In this document: positions 43,474 to 54,724 of the stretch, in pieces | How the letters are laid out: every line of letters starts with the position of its first letter | Numbering within the stretch: position 1 is the first letter of the stretch | Assembly: GCF_001642475.1 (NCBI RefSeq) | Contig: NW_019173978.1 | Span: 62,001 to 126,000, forward strand | DNA length: 64,000 bases | Direction: 5' to 3' | From: Fonsecaea monophora | Lineage: Eukaryota; Ascomycota; Eurotiomycetes; Chaetothyriales; Herpotrichiellaceae | The notes under the pieces: generated by a model | The model's database searches: none | Seen by the model: the letters and a program-made list of their open reading frames with translations, nothing else | What the model was told of the DNA's origin: nothing | Translations under genes and position numbers: made by a program

Positions 43474-45070
43474 ATGGCTTCTCTCCTCCAACTCCTCGGC
43501 GACTTCCCTCGTGTTCGTTTGTCCAATGCCCCTTCCCTGCCACTTAATCCCCCCTCACTAATCCTTGTGTTATCAACAGCGCCTAGCGGTCTTTCTTGAC
43601 CGCCCAGGATTCCCATGGAAGAAACTGATTCTTGGATTCTCCCTGGGTCAATATGTGCTCGAAGGTCTTCTCTCGTTGAGGCAGTATAAGGTGCTGCAAA
43701 AGACGAAGCCCCCGAAGACGCTCGAAGACGAAATCTCTCAGGATGTCTTCGACCAGAGTCAGGTACATGCGCGGCCTCTTTGACTATCTTGTCTCCATGC
43801 TCAAGTTCGCTGACTGCTGTCCCCAGGCATACGGTCGCGCAAAGGCGAAATTTGGCTTCATCTCCGGCCTCTACTCCCAGATCCAAAACGTCCTCTTCAT
43901 TCAATACGATGTCTTGCCGAAGCTCTGGTCATTGACAGGTCTCTTGCTTGCCCGCTATTTTCCCAGTCGTTTCTCTGGCGAGATTTCCCACTCGGTACTC
44001 TTCTTCTTGACCTTCAATGTCATCTCACAGATCTTGTCGCTTCCACCTTCATACTATAGCACATTTGTTTTAGAAGAGAAGTTCGGTTTCAACAAACAAA
44101 CTATCAAGTTATGGATCACGGATATGCTCAAAGGCCAGGCATTGATGGTTGCACTGGGGACGCCGCTACTCAGTGCCTTTCTCAAGATCATCCAGGTGAC
44201 GGGCACAAGATTCTTCTACTATCTCTGGCTCTTTGGGATTGTCGTGCAACTCTTCGCGATCACCATCTATCCGATCTTCATCCTCCCGCTTTTCAACAAG
44301 CTATCTCCTCTCGAACCTGGAGAACTCAAGTCTGGAGTGGAGGCATTGGCGCAACGGCTCAAGTTCCCCCTGAAGTCTCTGTACGTCATTGATGGAAGCA
44401 AACGGAGTGCGCATAGCAATGCCTACTTCTTTGGGCTTCCGTGGAAGAAACACATAGTTATTTACGATACCTTGATCGAAAAGAGCGAACCGCAAGAAGT
44501 AGTGGCAGTACTAGGTCACGAGCTAGGACATTGGAGTTTGTCACACACTACGAAACTGTTCGCCATCGCACAGGTATGTTTGTCGCTTCCTCCCCAAACC
44601 CTCAGCTGACTGGTGTCTAGTTCCATATGTTCTATATCTTTGCGCTTTTCAGTGTCTTCATCGACAACAACTCGCTTTACTCCTCTTTTGGTTTCCACGA
44701 CTCACATCCCATCATCATTGGTTTCATCTTGTTCTCCGACGCCCTTGCTCCAATGGACGCCGTGGTGAAGCTTTTGATGAACGTTCTCTCTCGAAAATTT
44801 GAATTCGAAGCCGACGCATTTGCCACTAAACTGGGATATGAGAAGGAATTGGCAAGGAGTCTGATCAAGTTGCAAGTGCAAAATCTGAGTACTATGGATG
44901 CGGACTGGATGTACGCGAGCTATCATTACAGTCATCCCATTCTGGCGGAGAGACTGGCTGCGCTGGGTTGGAAGAGTTCGAAGTCGTCAGCAGCGAATGG
45001 CAAGGTTGTTGAGTTGGATGAAAAAGTTGCCGATGCGGGTGTGGTCAAGGCGAGCCAGAGAGAGCTGTGA
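43474..45070 (+). CDS. ste24: CAAX prenyl protease Ste24 (M48 metalloprotease)
   Basis: ER membrane zinc protease that removes the C-terminal AAX and the N-terminal part of prenylated a-factor-like pheromone. Four exons (43474-43512, 43580-43762, 43827-44573, 44621-45070) give 472 residues. Zinc motif HELGH at about residue 305 (VAVLGHELGHWS), with the third ligand region EFEADAFATKLGY. Other signatures: SYYSTFVLEEKFGFNKQT, IDGSKRSAHSNAYFFGLPW, YSSFGF, and YASYHYSHPILAERLAAL near the end. Several membrane helices. The first intron uses an unusual GTTCGT donor, chosen because it keeps phase and gives the family-like RLAVFLDRPGFPWKK; the 13-residue first exon is the least sure part. Confidence 0.93.
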
Positions 45071-46102
45071 ATGCCCCTTTTGTCCCAGGTTTTGTTTGAC
45101 GGCGCACTCTTCTCTTTCGCCCCATTCGCCTTTCCCGTCAATATTTGACGTCTTACAATTACGGCCACGGCCTTGAAGAAGCTGGAATGCGAGAGGGCAT
45201 CCATGCAGAAAGCACACTTGGCTTTTGGTTTGTCAAGGGACAGGCAAATAGGAGGCCACGGACTGAAATTGCTAGATAGTGCTGAGCATCGACTTTTGGC
45301 TCCTTTCAGGTCAGCATGTTGCGGTTGCGAATATGTCTATGGTCGCATACAGCGATAGAGCACAACGGCGTCGATTGAAGTCACCTTGAGGGCATCCCTG
45401 GTCTCCTAGCAATTCAACGCCGCGGAAGAAGAGGTGGACTGGAGTCACAAATCAGATGGCATATGCCACCAAACTATGGCCCTCAGCCATTCTTATTCAC
45501 AGCACCCGCAGGGTCACATAGACATGGTGGTCCTGCAGCCGCGATGTCGGGCATTGAGACAGCGAGCAGAGCTCCATTCCCACACCCTATCAATTGTTTA
45601 ATGAAGGCACTCCAGTCGATAGGCTCCATGACAGCAGAATGGCCTGCAAACATTCCAGGATTGGCGTTTGGGTGGCCATATTGGCAAAGTTATGGTGAAG
45701 GGAAAGACGGAGTTGTTTGCAATGTCCCCGAAATCCGGATGACTCTTTAGAAATATGTAGCGCCTTAAATGTCGTGTACATCGATGAATATATCAGAGCT
45801 TGTATCGAGAAGAGGCAGTTGGGCAGCACCTAAATGTATCCTGGCTCTTTAGTTGTGTTGAGCGAATCCTCCGAATCAGGCTCCTTATGATTGGCTGAAC
45901 CATCCAGGAACAGGCGGGCCAGGCTTGCCTCACAGCACCATACAAAACCCCATACGCTGCGATGCCTTTTCTCCCCTCTCCGACATATGCGCAGTCTCTG
46001 TCAACAACGTCCTTCTAATTACCCTACCCGCGCGATAACTATTTTACCTGAGAGAAAGTATTCTGGCAGTCAGAGCTCGCAAAAGCAGCGTTGCGAGTCC
46101 CC
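45071..46102. other. Spacer between STE24 and the DUF1640 gene
   Basis: 1.03 kb. A 95-codon plus-strand frame at 45463-45750 (MPPNYGPQPFLFTAPAG..) is composition-wise plausible but unsupported. No other feature. Confidence 0.4.
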
Positions 46103-47049
46103 ATGCCTTCCATGGCAGGCTCCAAACCTGTGACCGAACTCCCTCGTTTCTTGCGCCTGACCTGGACCTCCGCCTCGCTCGTCCAGGTAGCGCCGCAGTC
46201 CGTCTCTGGGCGACCTTGGGTAATACAAACGTTGAAGACTGCTTCCTTCAAGCCCGTGTCGAGGCCTCGGACAATACATAGCAATGCCGCTCCTAGCTTG
46301 ACCGGGAAGCACCCTTCTCCATCACGGAAGAGACCCCGGACGGACGTTCAACCACTCCCTCGAGATTCAGCTCCCATACGACACAATGGGGTTTATGCCG
46401 CTACATTTAAACCTGCACGTCGGGCGTTCTCGACGACGCCTGTGCACCATAAAGCCCACCACTTTGACACGCTGCGATTTGTGCAGAGATTGAAAGACGA
46501 AGGCTTCACAGAAGAGCAGGCGGTGGCCATGATGCGTGTCCTCAACGACGTGATAGAAGAGTCGATTCAGAACCTTACTCGAACCATGGTGCTGAAGGAA
46601 GATGCGGAGAGAAGCACATATACGCAGAAGGTCGATTTTGCCAAATTGAGGAGTGAATTGTCCAACGCAGATAGCACCGAAGCACAATTAACACGATCGA
46701 GTCATGACCGTTTAACCAGCGATCTGGCCAAGTTAAACTCGAGACTACGAGACGAGATCAGCCGGACGCAAGCCAGTGTTCGCCTTGACCTGAACTTGGA
46801 AAAGGGGAGGATACGGGAGGAAGCGAACGGACAGCAGATGCGCATCAAGGAGACTGAAGCTCGAATTGAGCAAGAGGTGGCCAGTCTCCGCGAGAGAGTT
46901 GAAGCGGTCAAGTTCTCGACCCTTCAGTGGCTCATGTAAGTATTCGATCGGTCCGAAGATTGTCGCGAATTGATGCTAACCAAATACATAGGGGCGTCTG
47001 CACAGGTACAGCGGCACTCATTTTGGGTGCCTGGCGTCTGTTGATGTAG
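46103..47049 (+). CDS. Mitochondrial DUF1640 (CCDC90/MCUR1-like) coiled-coil protein
   Basis: Exons 46103-46935 and 46992-47049 (56-bp intron) give 296 residues. The N-terminal 120 residues are Arg/Ser-rich without acidic residues in the leading part, and contain ARRAFSTTPVHHK, a typical mitochondrial processing region. The DUF1640 domain follows: HHFDTLRFVQRLKDEGFTEE, AVAMMRVLNDVIEESI, then a long coiled coil (about residues 155-275), and the small last exon adds the C-terminal membrane helix GVCTGTAALILGAWRLLM. This order matches yeast Fmp32 and animal CCDC90. Role in the inner membrane (calcium uniporter or proline/cytochrome c oxidase links have been proposed) is family knowledge. The open frame reaches 46091 but begins at TTG. 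Confidence 0.88.
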
Positions 47050-47990
47050 GCTCCATCACCATCGCCGCTACATGGTGCGCCGGAGCGGAAAACCAACACC
47101 TTTATCGAACACCGCCGCGCAATACGTCCATCGTACCGTTGTCAAGAAGAGTGTCGACACCAGCTTTCTGAGTCGACAGTATATCAAGCTTTGAGAATCT
47201 CTGTGTAAAAAGCCCGGGACTTTGGATCTTTCAAAAGCACTAAAGCACTTAGGAGGACGCAGAGAAAGAGAATCCCTTCTCTATGACACGGATCAACATT
47301 GTCTTGGATTCGGTCTGTGCCATGATTCGCGCTTTCTCTAGCTCCAGCATCAGTTCAACGCTGCACAATTCTCTTCTCAGGGCTATGCTTTCACAGCACT
47401 TGTAACCAGTCAGCCTATGTACGAACAATGACTCATGGTCTTAGAAGCCTGCACTATCAGTTGGGCTATGATCTTCGTGGTCGACTCAATCATTGAATAT
47501 TTGGATTCAACCAACTTGTGTGGATTATGCTTGAAGCCGAAACGGGTGGTGTAACAAGTATACTAGATATTACCATGGTTGATATGAGGCTGTACACCTG
47601 CAATTGGTCTAAGTTTCTGGCTATAAACCGTCCTCTTCTTCTATTGTATATATACCTGGCGCTGGAGGCATGAACCTGGTCATTCATAGGCAACAGCCCT
47701 GGGTGCCTGGTTGTCGTCGGTGTGAATGTGACGGCATAGGGATGTCTGGGTCAACTTCGGCAAGTTTCGCGGCCCATGACTTCGTTCTGGCATCCTGGTG
47801 TCTGTTGTGTACACATGATCGTGTCACACTGCGTTTGTGCAAACGGAAGCCAGTTCTGCCTGCTTGAATGTCAAAGACTTCTCTGCCTCCGTTATGTGCG
47901 CCCTTGTGAAGCGTCACCAACAGCGACAGCGACATTCTCTCTCCAGCTCGCGACGTCTCTGGCGAACACGGGTCTCTCCCTTGTCAAATC
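47050..47990. other. Spacer upstream of ATG28
   Basis: 941 bp between two plus-strand genes. No credible gene or strong repeat. Confidence 0.45.
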
Positions 47991-49808
47991 ATGAGGAAGT
48001 CCTTTATTGAACGCATCTTCCCACACCCGCCGGGAAGTGCGAGTTCACTTCCTCAGTATGAGGATGACGTCTCAGTCTCTTCGTCGCGCTCCTCCGACGC
48101 AGTCCGCCCTCGCATTCTGCTACGAGATGCAGCAACCCCATCTCCATTGTCCGACCGGCAACGAAAAACTTCTGTGTCCCCGACCTCTCAAAGACCCCAG
48201 AAGCTGAGCTCGTCCTTGGTGCACCACAACGATCCCTTCCTCCCGGTCGAGAGAGCTGCCAAATCACTCGAGCGGACCTTTCAGAGCCTCCTCGATGCGC
48301 AGTCAGAAGGGCTCGGTGCTAGCGTTGTGAACGCAGACCTGGAAGATTCGTCCTCCGTGGGAAGTCCCACGCCCACTCCATCCATCTCTACGTCTACAAG
48401 AACAGGAGCGGATCCAGGACCGCGGACCATACCAATCCGTCAGCCGAAGCCCAAAAAGATCACGCTCCGAGGAGCACGTCGCGGGTTGGAAAAGTCCATG
48501 AGGGAATTCGCGGCCCTTAGGGAGTGGGAATTGTCCCTCATCGACCGAGAAGTTGTGGCTAGAGACAACGCCCTGAAACAGGCTTCGGACCTAGGAAACC
48601 GGAGACACCTCCTTGAGGATGAGATTCGCAAGATCAAAAATGAAGAAGGACCTGTCGGTCTACGCTCCGAGATTCAGGCCGTGGAACAGGAGATCCAACA
48701 TCTGGAGACAGCCTTGCTGGAACTCAAGTCCAAGCACAGGATCCTAGTGAATCAGCTCCGCGAGACCGAGAGCTCAAGGGACTCGGAATTGAGCTCTTAC
48801 ATGGAGTCGCTGGCACTGAGCGAGGTTCAGGTCAAATCTTTCCTGCGGAGACCACCGATCCAGCAGAGTCTCAATTCCGGCCATGATCCAGGGATGTACG
48901 CCCTGAAGCCAGAGAGGCGGACCCTGCAAATGGCACAGGAGCAGTGGACAAACGAAGTGGAGTTGCTGGGTCAGAGAAAGGCGAGCGCAGAGAGTGAGAG
49001 GAATGCTCTGGAAGAAGGATCGAGACTTTGGCGCGACATTGTAAGACGTATTGGCGAGTTTGAACGGGATTTGAAGACGCAGACGCGGGAGCTGTCTCAC
49101 TCGCAACTCCAGTGGGCCGCCCCGAACGGAGCAGATGGTGCGAAGAGTGTACCGGCGACAACAGCTGAAGAGGCGTCCATCCAATTGGTCCTTACAAAAC
49201 TCTCTACCCTGATCTCATCTCTCGAGGAAGATCTTGACCTGGCCGAATCCAAGCACTGGAACCTCCTCACCTGCGCAATAGGTGCTGAGCTTGCGGCTTT
49301 CCAGCAGGCACGGGATTTGCTCCAGCGGAGCGCCAACCCGTCATCCACCACCGATGGTCAACTGAGTGACGGTGACAGTGTCAACGGATTCAATGATCGC
49401 AATCAGCTTGAAGACCATGAGACGACACAGAGTCATGAGTACCCTCCAGATCTACTCCGGGACAATATGCTTCCGCCGGGCAGATTACGGAGTCCAGGCG
49501 AAAGCAGCAACCAGAGTCTAGAAGACACATTGCGTCAGTTTGGAAATCCGCTCGATAAAGGCAAGCAGAAGGAAGAGGTCGATCCTCTTGACAGCGTCGA
49601 GCTTGACCCTCTCGGCGTTCACTTACGGCCACAGCCTCGAGGCCCACCCTCTTCGGAGCTGGATCCTTTTGCCGGAGAGGCTGATTCCGTCGCGAAACCG
49701 ACATCCTTACCAATCACAAACGTTCGGCCAAAACCTCCAGACCGGACAATGACGTCTGAGAGCGAGGACGATGAGCCAGGGCCAGAATTTCTGCTTTCTC
49801 ATTCTTGA
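47991..49808 (+). CDS. atg28: Autophagy-related protein Atg28-like coiled-coil protein
   Basis: Single exon, 605 residues. N-terminal 170 residues are Ser/Pro-rich, with HNDPFLPVERAAKSLERTFQ and SLLDAQSEGL. The signature region KKITLRGARRGLEKSMREFA (about residues 153-175) is followed by LREWELSLIDREVVARDNAL and a long coiled coil to about residue 270. A second helical block (WTNEVELLGQRKASAESERN.., RLWRDIVRRIGEFERDLK) follows at 320-365. The C-terminus is acidic and disordered. These features match the filamentous-fungal Atg28 family, first tied to pexophagy in methylotrophic yeast. I rely on memory of the family for the name. Confidence 0.7.
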   Translation: MRKSFIERIFPHPPGSASSLPQYEDDVSVSSSRSSDAVRPRILLRDAATPSPLSDRQRKTSVSPTSQRPQKLSSSLVHHNDPFLPVERAAKSLERTFQSLLDAQSEGLGASVVNADLEDSSSVGSPTPTPSISTSTRTGADPGPRTIPIRQPKPKKITLRGARRGLEKSMREFAALREWELSLIDREVVARDNALKQASDLGNRRHLLEDEIRKIKNEEGPVGLRSEIQAVEQEIQHLETALLELKSKHRILVNQLRETESSRDSELSSYMESLALSEVQVKSFLRRPPIQQSLNSGHDPGMYALKPERRTLQMAQEQWTNEVELLGQRKASAESERNALEEGSRLWRDIVRRIGEFERDLKTQTRELSHSQLQWAAPNGADGAKSVPATTAEEASIQLVLTKLSTLISSLEEDLDLAESKHWNLLTCAIGAELAAFQQARDLLQRSANPSSTTDGQLSDGDSVNGFNDRNQLEDHETTQSHEYPPDLLRDNMLPPGRLRSPGESSNQSLEDTLRQFGNPLDKGKQKEEVDPLDSVELDPLGVHLRPQPRGPPSSELDPFAGEADSVAKPTSLPITNVRPKPPDRTMTSESEDDEPGPEFLLSHS

Positions 49809-49940
49809 TGGCCAGGTTATTTGAGAGGGAAAAGGTCAAGAATTGTACGATAAGGGCTTGTTAGTGCTGGTGGCTTGGTGAGCGATGTATCAAATTCAGC
49901 CTTGTTCAGCACTTGGCAGCTAAGTTAGCTGTGCCATTGA

Positions 49941-49977
49941 CCAATATGGAACAATATGGAACAATATGAACAATATG
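49941..49977 (+). repeat. 10-bp tandem repeat (AACAATATGG)
   Basis: About 3.5 copies of a CAATATGGAA unit; the last copies lose one base. Lies about 135 bp after the Atg28 stop, probably in its 3' UTR or just beyond. Confidence 0.8.
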
Positions 49978-50667
49978 TTTCGTGGTCCGTTTCAAACTAT
50001 CCAGAATTTTTGTTCCTCGTGTGGTTTTTTGTTTTGGTCGGATGGTACACGGGCTCGAAAGTGTCTGGTACTATCTATCTACCTATGCCTCGCCATGCCA
50101 TGTCTCGCCACTTCCACTGTGAAATGAGAGCACAGCCCTTGTTGGGCAGCGTGTCCCAAACGCATTACCCGTTCCCCAACCGAAGCCCAAACCCATACTC
50201 AAGACCAACCCAACTTTCCTCCAGCCCATCCCCCTGACAAGGTCACGATATGGACCGGATGGCGTGGTGGGAATCCGTTAGCAGCCTGGGCCGTGCCATC
50301 GTTTAGACCGTCCGCGCCTGGGTCCGCGTGTCCTATTTCGAGAGGGCGGAGGGCTGTCAATATGTCGCGAGCGAAAAGAGAACACGGGTTTAAAGTAGAA
50401 GGAGAAGAGATAGAAAGTAGGAAGAGGAATAGAGAAACGTCCAAATGAGGATACATCAATTCACACCGATACATACTGTATGGAGGTGCATGGTGCACTA
50501 GACTCGACTCGACTAGACAGAAGAAGGAGATTCGTACATTTCGTTTCATGGGTGAGTGAGTGAGGTTGATTGGTTGGTTCGTTTGTTTGGTATGTTTGAT
50601 TGGGAGGTAGGTAGGCAGGGAGGCAGATGGATAGATGAACAGTCAGACTGACGGTTGGGTACAATAA

Positions 50668-50727
50668 GAGAGAGAGAGAGTGTGTGTGTGAGTGAGTGAA
50701 CAAGTGATTCTCGTTCTCGTTCTCGTT
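50668..50727 (+). repeat. Compound AG/TG and TTCTCG microsatellite
   Basis: An AG run passes directly into a TG run, followed 20 bp later by about three TTCTCG copies. Confidence 0.75.
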
Positions 50728-51135
50728 CTGGTTATAGTCGTGGTTCGTGATTCTGATTGTGAAAGTGATAGAGATGCTCACAGTCCGATGCCTGCTCAAG
50801 CTGTCCCTATCTCATCGAAAGCCGTTCATTCCTCATGCGCCATGTAAGAAGTAGAAACCCTGGAATGATGAGGTTGCTGTCGTCGATATCGGGATTCTGA
50901 CATGGGGGCCCTTTTTGTTCCGTAAGTCTGACATGCTGGTGATCGGACATCCTTGTATATCAGGTAAAGCACCTTTCCAGTTGTTGTTCTTGACCGTACA
51001 TACATACATACGAGGTTCGAGTCTCGCCTGCCTCGTAGCTTGATATATATCTGGATGACCTGTACCGAAGAGGCTCTTTTCTGAAAATCGACAATCTCTC
51101 TGCCTTCGACTTGGATGTTATCGTTGTCGTGTTGT

Positions 51136-51158
51136 TGGTGGTGGTGGTGGTGGTGGTG
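51136..51158 (+). repeat. GGT trinucleotide microsatellite
   Basis: About seven GGT copies in the spacer. Confidence 0.75.
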
Positions 51159-51279
51159 TTATTGTTGTTCATTCATTCCGCTGGCTTCTGTCAACATCCT
51201 CCGTCAGTATAGGGCCAGATAGACCATCTTGTTGAGGAGGACAAAAAAATGAACTGACCGAAAAACGCTCCTCGTGTCC

Positions 51280-53385
51280 TCATCCCCAGAGCTCCTCTTG
51301 GGAAAGCACCAGATCCGGCCCTTTGTACACCTTGCCTTGGCTGACTACCTCGCCCTTTGGCTTGGGGACTTCCTTTTCCTTTTCCTTCTCCTTCTCCTTC
51401 TTGATCAGGTTGACAATGTTGATCCCGGAGCTCTGCCCCTCGGAAGCGGCAATGTCGGCCTCGACGTCCCGCGCAATCAGCTTGTAGTCCTGCACGACGT
51501 CGCCGTAGAATCCTCGGCTCGCGCTGCCCGCCACCGCCGCGCCGTTCCACCCCTTGCGTGACTCAAAGTACATCTCGTCCGTCTCGGTCTCGATGTCGGT
51601 CGCCTCGTCTGGGGTCAGCTCATCCGGTGAGCTCGAGCCCGCCGCGCTGTCCCTGTCCCTCTCCATGGCTGCCACCACCACCGGCGTGCCCCGTCGAGGA
51701 ACGATATCGTCTCTTGGGCTGGCCTGGCGAGTGAAGATATCGTCTCGAGGACTCGCGTGGCGAGTGAAGATGTCGTCGCGAGGACTGGCATGGCGTGAGG
51801 TGATGTCGTCTTTGGGAGGGCTGTCACGACGCACGACGGGGTCGACCGATGTGGCGCGTCGGGCAGAAAAGTCACCAGAGATACGATGGCGAGTGTACGG
51901 CTCGCGAGAGACTGCTCGACGAGTACTCGGGCCTGGAGACTCTGCACGAGGACGAATCGGCTTATCGTCAGAGAATGCACGAGGAGTGATTGTCTCTGGT
52001 GAGACGGTCCCGGAAATGGCCTGTCCGCGAGAAAGAGCTCGACGGGTCTTGGGTTCTGGTGAATCTGCACGGCGGACAGCGGGCTCCCGGGACAGGGCTC
52101 GTCGGCTCACAGGTGGAGGAGAGTCAGCACGTCGCCTGACCGGATCTCTGGACAGAGAGCGGGTAATGCTCGGTTCGCAAGAGGCATTTCTGCGGCCAGT
52201 TGATCCGCGGGAGAAAGACGAAGCAGTAGCGCCTCGCGCGGGGGAATCTGCACGCCGTCGGGGGGCTTCTCTCGAGACAGCCCGTCGACGACCCGGTCCC
52301 ACCGAACCAGCCCGCCGTTCAGCAGGTTCTCGCGAGGCAGACCGACGGCCACCGCTGGACTCCGAGGGCCCTCGGGACGAAGCTCGCATGTAAGCCACCT
52401 CGCCAATGCCTGGACCTCGAGAAGAAGGCCGGGAAGGGAGCCTGGTAGCACTGCTGCCAGACTCGGGTCTCTCGATGGTTGGGTCTGCAGCCTCGTCTGA
52501 ACTTGGAGGTTCAGAGGTTGACGGAATCAGAGGCGTAGTGTGGACGTGCCCCTCCAACCGGTCAACCAAGCCCGCAAGGTCGACCTGCCTCTCATGACTG
52601 TGGGAAATGGCAGACTCGATCTGTCGTGCGATGGGGGTGTTGTCCATGGGCGTGGCATTGTTGCTCTCGGAGAGCTCATTGTACTTTTCCACCACAGGGC
52701 TCAGAATGGAGATGGCCGAAGCCGGTTGGCTCTTGTTTGGAGGGACCGAGGTCTGGATCTGCGGAAGCCGTGGGGGCCCCGGGTGTTTCTCTGGAAAGAC
52801 TGCCCGCGTGAAGAAAGTGCTGACGTCGTCATATACCGGCGACTGGCTATGAATGATGGGCGAGTCTACTCGGAATGGCTCGATTGCGGGTCTTGGTTCC
52901 GCCACAATGACTTCGTCGATATTGCTGATGATGCCGGGGCGAACGGGGCGTGACTCTGCGGTTACCACCTTCTCTACCACCCGGGCCGGCTGGGTTTGGT
53001 GCAGGGGTTGACTGTTCGTCGACGACGACCTTCGGTGGGACTTCCGGCTCCACAGCAAAGGAATTGTGATGGTGATTGTGCCCCGTTCCTTCTGGATGAG
53101 CGGCGGCGACTGCTGTGGGATTGTTTCGACGCTGCCCCGTTCGATCTCGTCCTTGAAACTCAAGTCGGGGGATGTGTTGACGAGGGTTTTCTGCGAGTCG
53201 GGGCTGCCGTGAGCCTGGTAGGCGACGTTGTTCATGTCGTCGTCTAGGTAATGCTGGGTCCATCCACCGTTGGGAGCCGTGATTGCCACATCGCCCCATC
53301 GAGCATGGAGTTGCTTCGTGGACTCTGATCGGGACCTCGACGGTCGACGCCGGGACGACATGAGTCCTTCGAGCACACCCGCCAT
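51280..53385 (-). CDS. Disordered Arg/Ser-repeat protein, unknown function
   Basis: Single exon, 701 residues from ATG 53385. Unrecognised. N-terminal 90 residues contain RRRPSRSRSESTKQLHARWG and GGWTQHYLDDDMNN. Residues about 330-510 form an irregular repeat alternating RRxxSREP and RRADSPxP units (about a dozen). Residues about 528-560 are three near-identical 11-residue units of the type HASPRDDIFTR. The conserved-looking C-terminus includes DEMYFESRKGWNGAAVAGSA, RGFYGDVVQDYKLIARDVEA, a Lys/Glu run, and PKGEVVSQGKVYKGPDLVLS. RRxxS units are good basophilic-kinase targets, so dense phosphorylation is possible; this is inference. The strong minus-frame coding bias makes it a real gene. Confidence 0.75.
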   Translation of the reverse strand: MAGVLEGLMSSRRRPSRSRSESTKQLHARWGDVAITAPNGGWTQHYLDDDMNNVAYQAHGSPDSQKTLVNTSPDLSFKDEIERGSVETIPQQSPPLIQKERGTITITIPLLWSRKSHRRSSSTNSQPLHQTQPARVVEKVVTAESRPVRPGIISNIDEVIVAEPRPAIEPFRVDSPIIHSQSPVYDDVSTFFTRAVFPEKHPGPPRLPQIQTSVPPNKSQPASAISILSPVVEKYNELSESNNATPMDNTPIARQIESAISHSHERQVDLAGLVDRLEGHVHTTPLIPSTSEPPSSDEAADPTIERPESGSSATRLPSRPSSRGPGIGEVAYMRASSRGPSESSGGRRSASREPAERRAGSVGPGRRRAVSREAPRRRADSPARGATASSFSRGSTGRRNASCEPSITRSLSRDPVRRRADSPPPVSRRALSREPAVRRADSPEPKTRRALSRGQAISGTVSPETITPRAFSDDKPIRPRAESPGPSTRRAVSREPYTRHRISGDFSARRATSVDPVVRRDSPPKDDITSRHASPRDDIFTRHASPRDDIFTRQASPRDDIVPRRGTPVVVAAMERDRDSAAGSSSPDELTPDEATDIETETDEMYFESRKGWNGAAVAGSASRGFYGDVVQDYKLIARDVEADIAASEGQSSGINIVNLIKKEKEKEKEKEVPKPKGEVVSQGKVYKGPDLVLSQEELWG
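51703..51801 (-). repeat. Three 33-bp coding tandem repeats
   Basis: Units at 51703-51735, 51736-51768 and 51769-51801 encode 11-residue repeats (HASPRDDIFTR and variants). The first two differ by a few bases; the third is more diverged. Confidence 0.85.
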
Positions 53386-54724
53386 GGTCGGCTCGATCGA
53401 CAGGTATTAGTGTGAGAGACGAGAACAGGGACCTCAGACCGGGTCGAGGGTCAAGCTGACGGTTGGGGCCGTTGTATGAGGAGACGCTTTGCGTCAAAAT
53501 GAAAGGCCTGAGCGAAAAGCACAGGATGTAGTTGTTTGAAAATGCCCGTGAGACGGAGGCTGTGGTGGGAGAGGCCACACGACGAGGCGCCTATCCCAAG
53601 AGAAGAAGAGAAAGAAATATACTGATGAAACCCTCACAGGAAAGGAAAAACCAGAAACCAAATGCTTTTTCTTTTTGATTCACCCTGACAGATTATGAAA
53701 CTTTGTTGATCCGAAAGGACTTGTGTGAACGGAGGAGGGGGGGTTTGTACAGAGAAGGACGCAGAGCGGTCGAGTAGAAATATAGGGCAGCCAAAGGACA
53801 GGACAGGATAGGTAGTACTCCTCGGTACTCACCGTTGTGTTTATTTTTGCTTGTGGTGAATGGTGCCTTGCCCGAAAAGAGCTGCAGACGTGGTACAAAA
53901 CAATAATAGAAGAGAGGCTCTGGACTTTTGGCTTTGTCGCCTGATGCTCGTGTTAGCTAGCCGATGGCATCCAACAGAACAGGGCCCTTGAGGTTAGCGA
54001 AGCCAGATACAGGCTCGCAAATGCACAGTTGTCGTTCCCCACGCGAACAGACATGTCCAAGGTCGCTGGCAGCCGGCCGCCACAGAGGTCTCTGGGCCTG
54101 TGAGCGTTTGGAAGTCCAAGAAGATTGGACGACGGGGAAAGATGAGACAGATCGGATGCAAGGGGCTGTTGAGGCACTGCGAGCGTATAAGCGCCAGATG
54201 TGGAGGAGTGTGACAAAGAGTGGAGATTAGTGGAGATGATATCGTCCTCTAGAGGCATGATCCTGGCGCTTCTATTGGCCTATGTCTATTTTTATTCTGT
54301 CCAATCATAACCATAATATCCGGCTCCACTACAGCCGAGGAGTCCAGCCTTACGAGCTGCCACCTTCTGTGGTTGTTACTCGCACATGCAAGCCCCTTTC
54401 GACTCATCCAGACCAAGGTTTTCGGACCAACTACAGCTGCTGGATCGATTGCCGCGGAAGACTGTCTTCAGATCCGCATAACCTGTGGCGTGGAATGACA
54501 CAATCGGGGCTGCACGTCACCAGCTAAACTATCCGATTATGGGCCACACACGAACGGAAGAGGGTTGAAGAAGCATTAATTGGCAAGAGACCTCAGAGAA
54601 GATACTTTCGCAACGAACACGAAAGGGTCCATTTTGCATTTTAATTGGAGCTGTTGCACACCCCTGTGCGTAGAGGGTATATATCATCGGACGATTCTTC
54701 AGCTCCCACAGCTCGCATGGTTGC
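53386..54724. other. Spacer between SDR 3' end and repeat-protein promoter
   Basis: 1.34 kb between two minus-strand genes. A CTCGGTAC element at 53821. No credible gene. Confidence 0.45.

Larger units (their letters stand above)
49809..51279. other. Convergent spacer rich in simple repeats
   Basis: 1.47 kb between convergent genes. Contains a 10-bp tandem repeat (49941-49977), an AG/TG microsatellite (50668-50690), a TTCTCG hexamer run (50707-50727) and a GGT run (51136-51158). No gene. Confidence 0.55.

Noticed and set aside
45463..45750. 95-codon plus-strand frame MPPNYGPQPFLF..
   Set aside because: Could be a small gene but there is no family resemblance or signal to support it.
51008..51035. 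GGTTCGAGTC sequence resembling a tRNA B box
   Set aside because: Flanking stem bases do not pair in a 5-7-5 arrangement.
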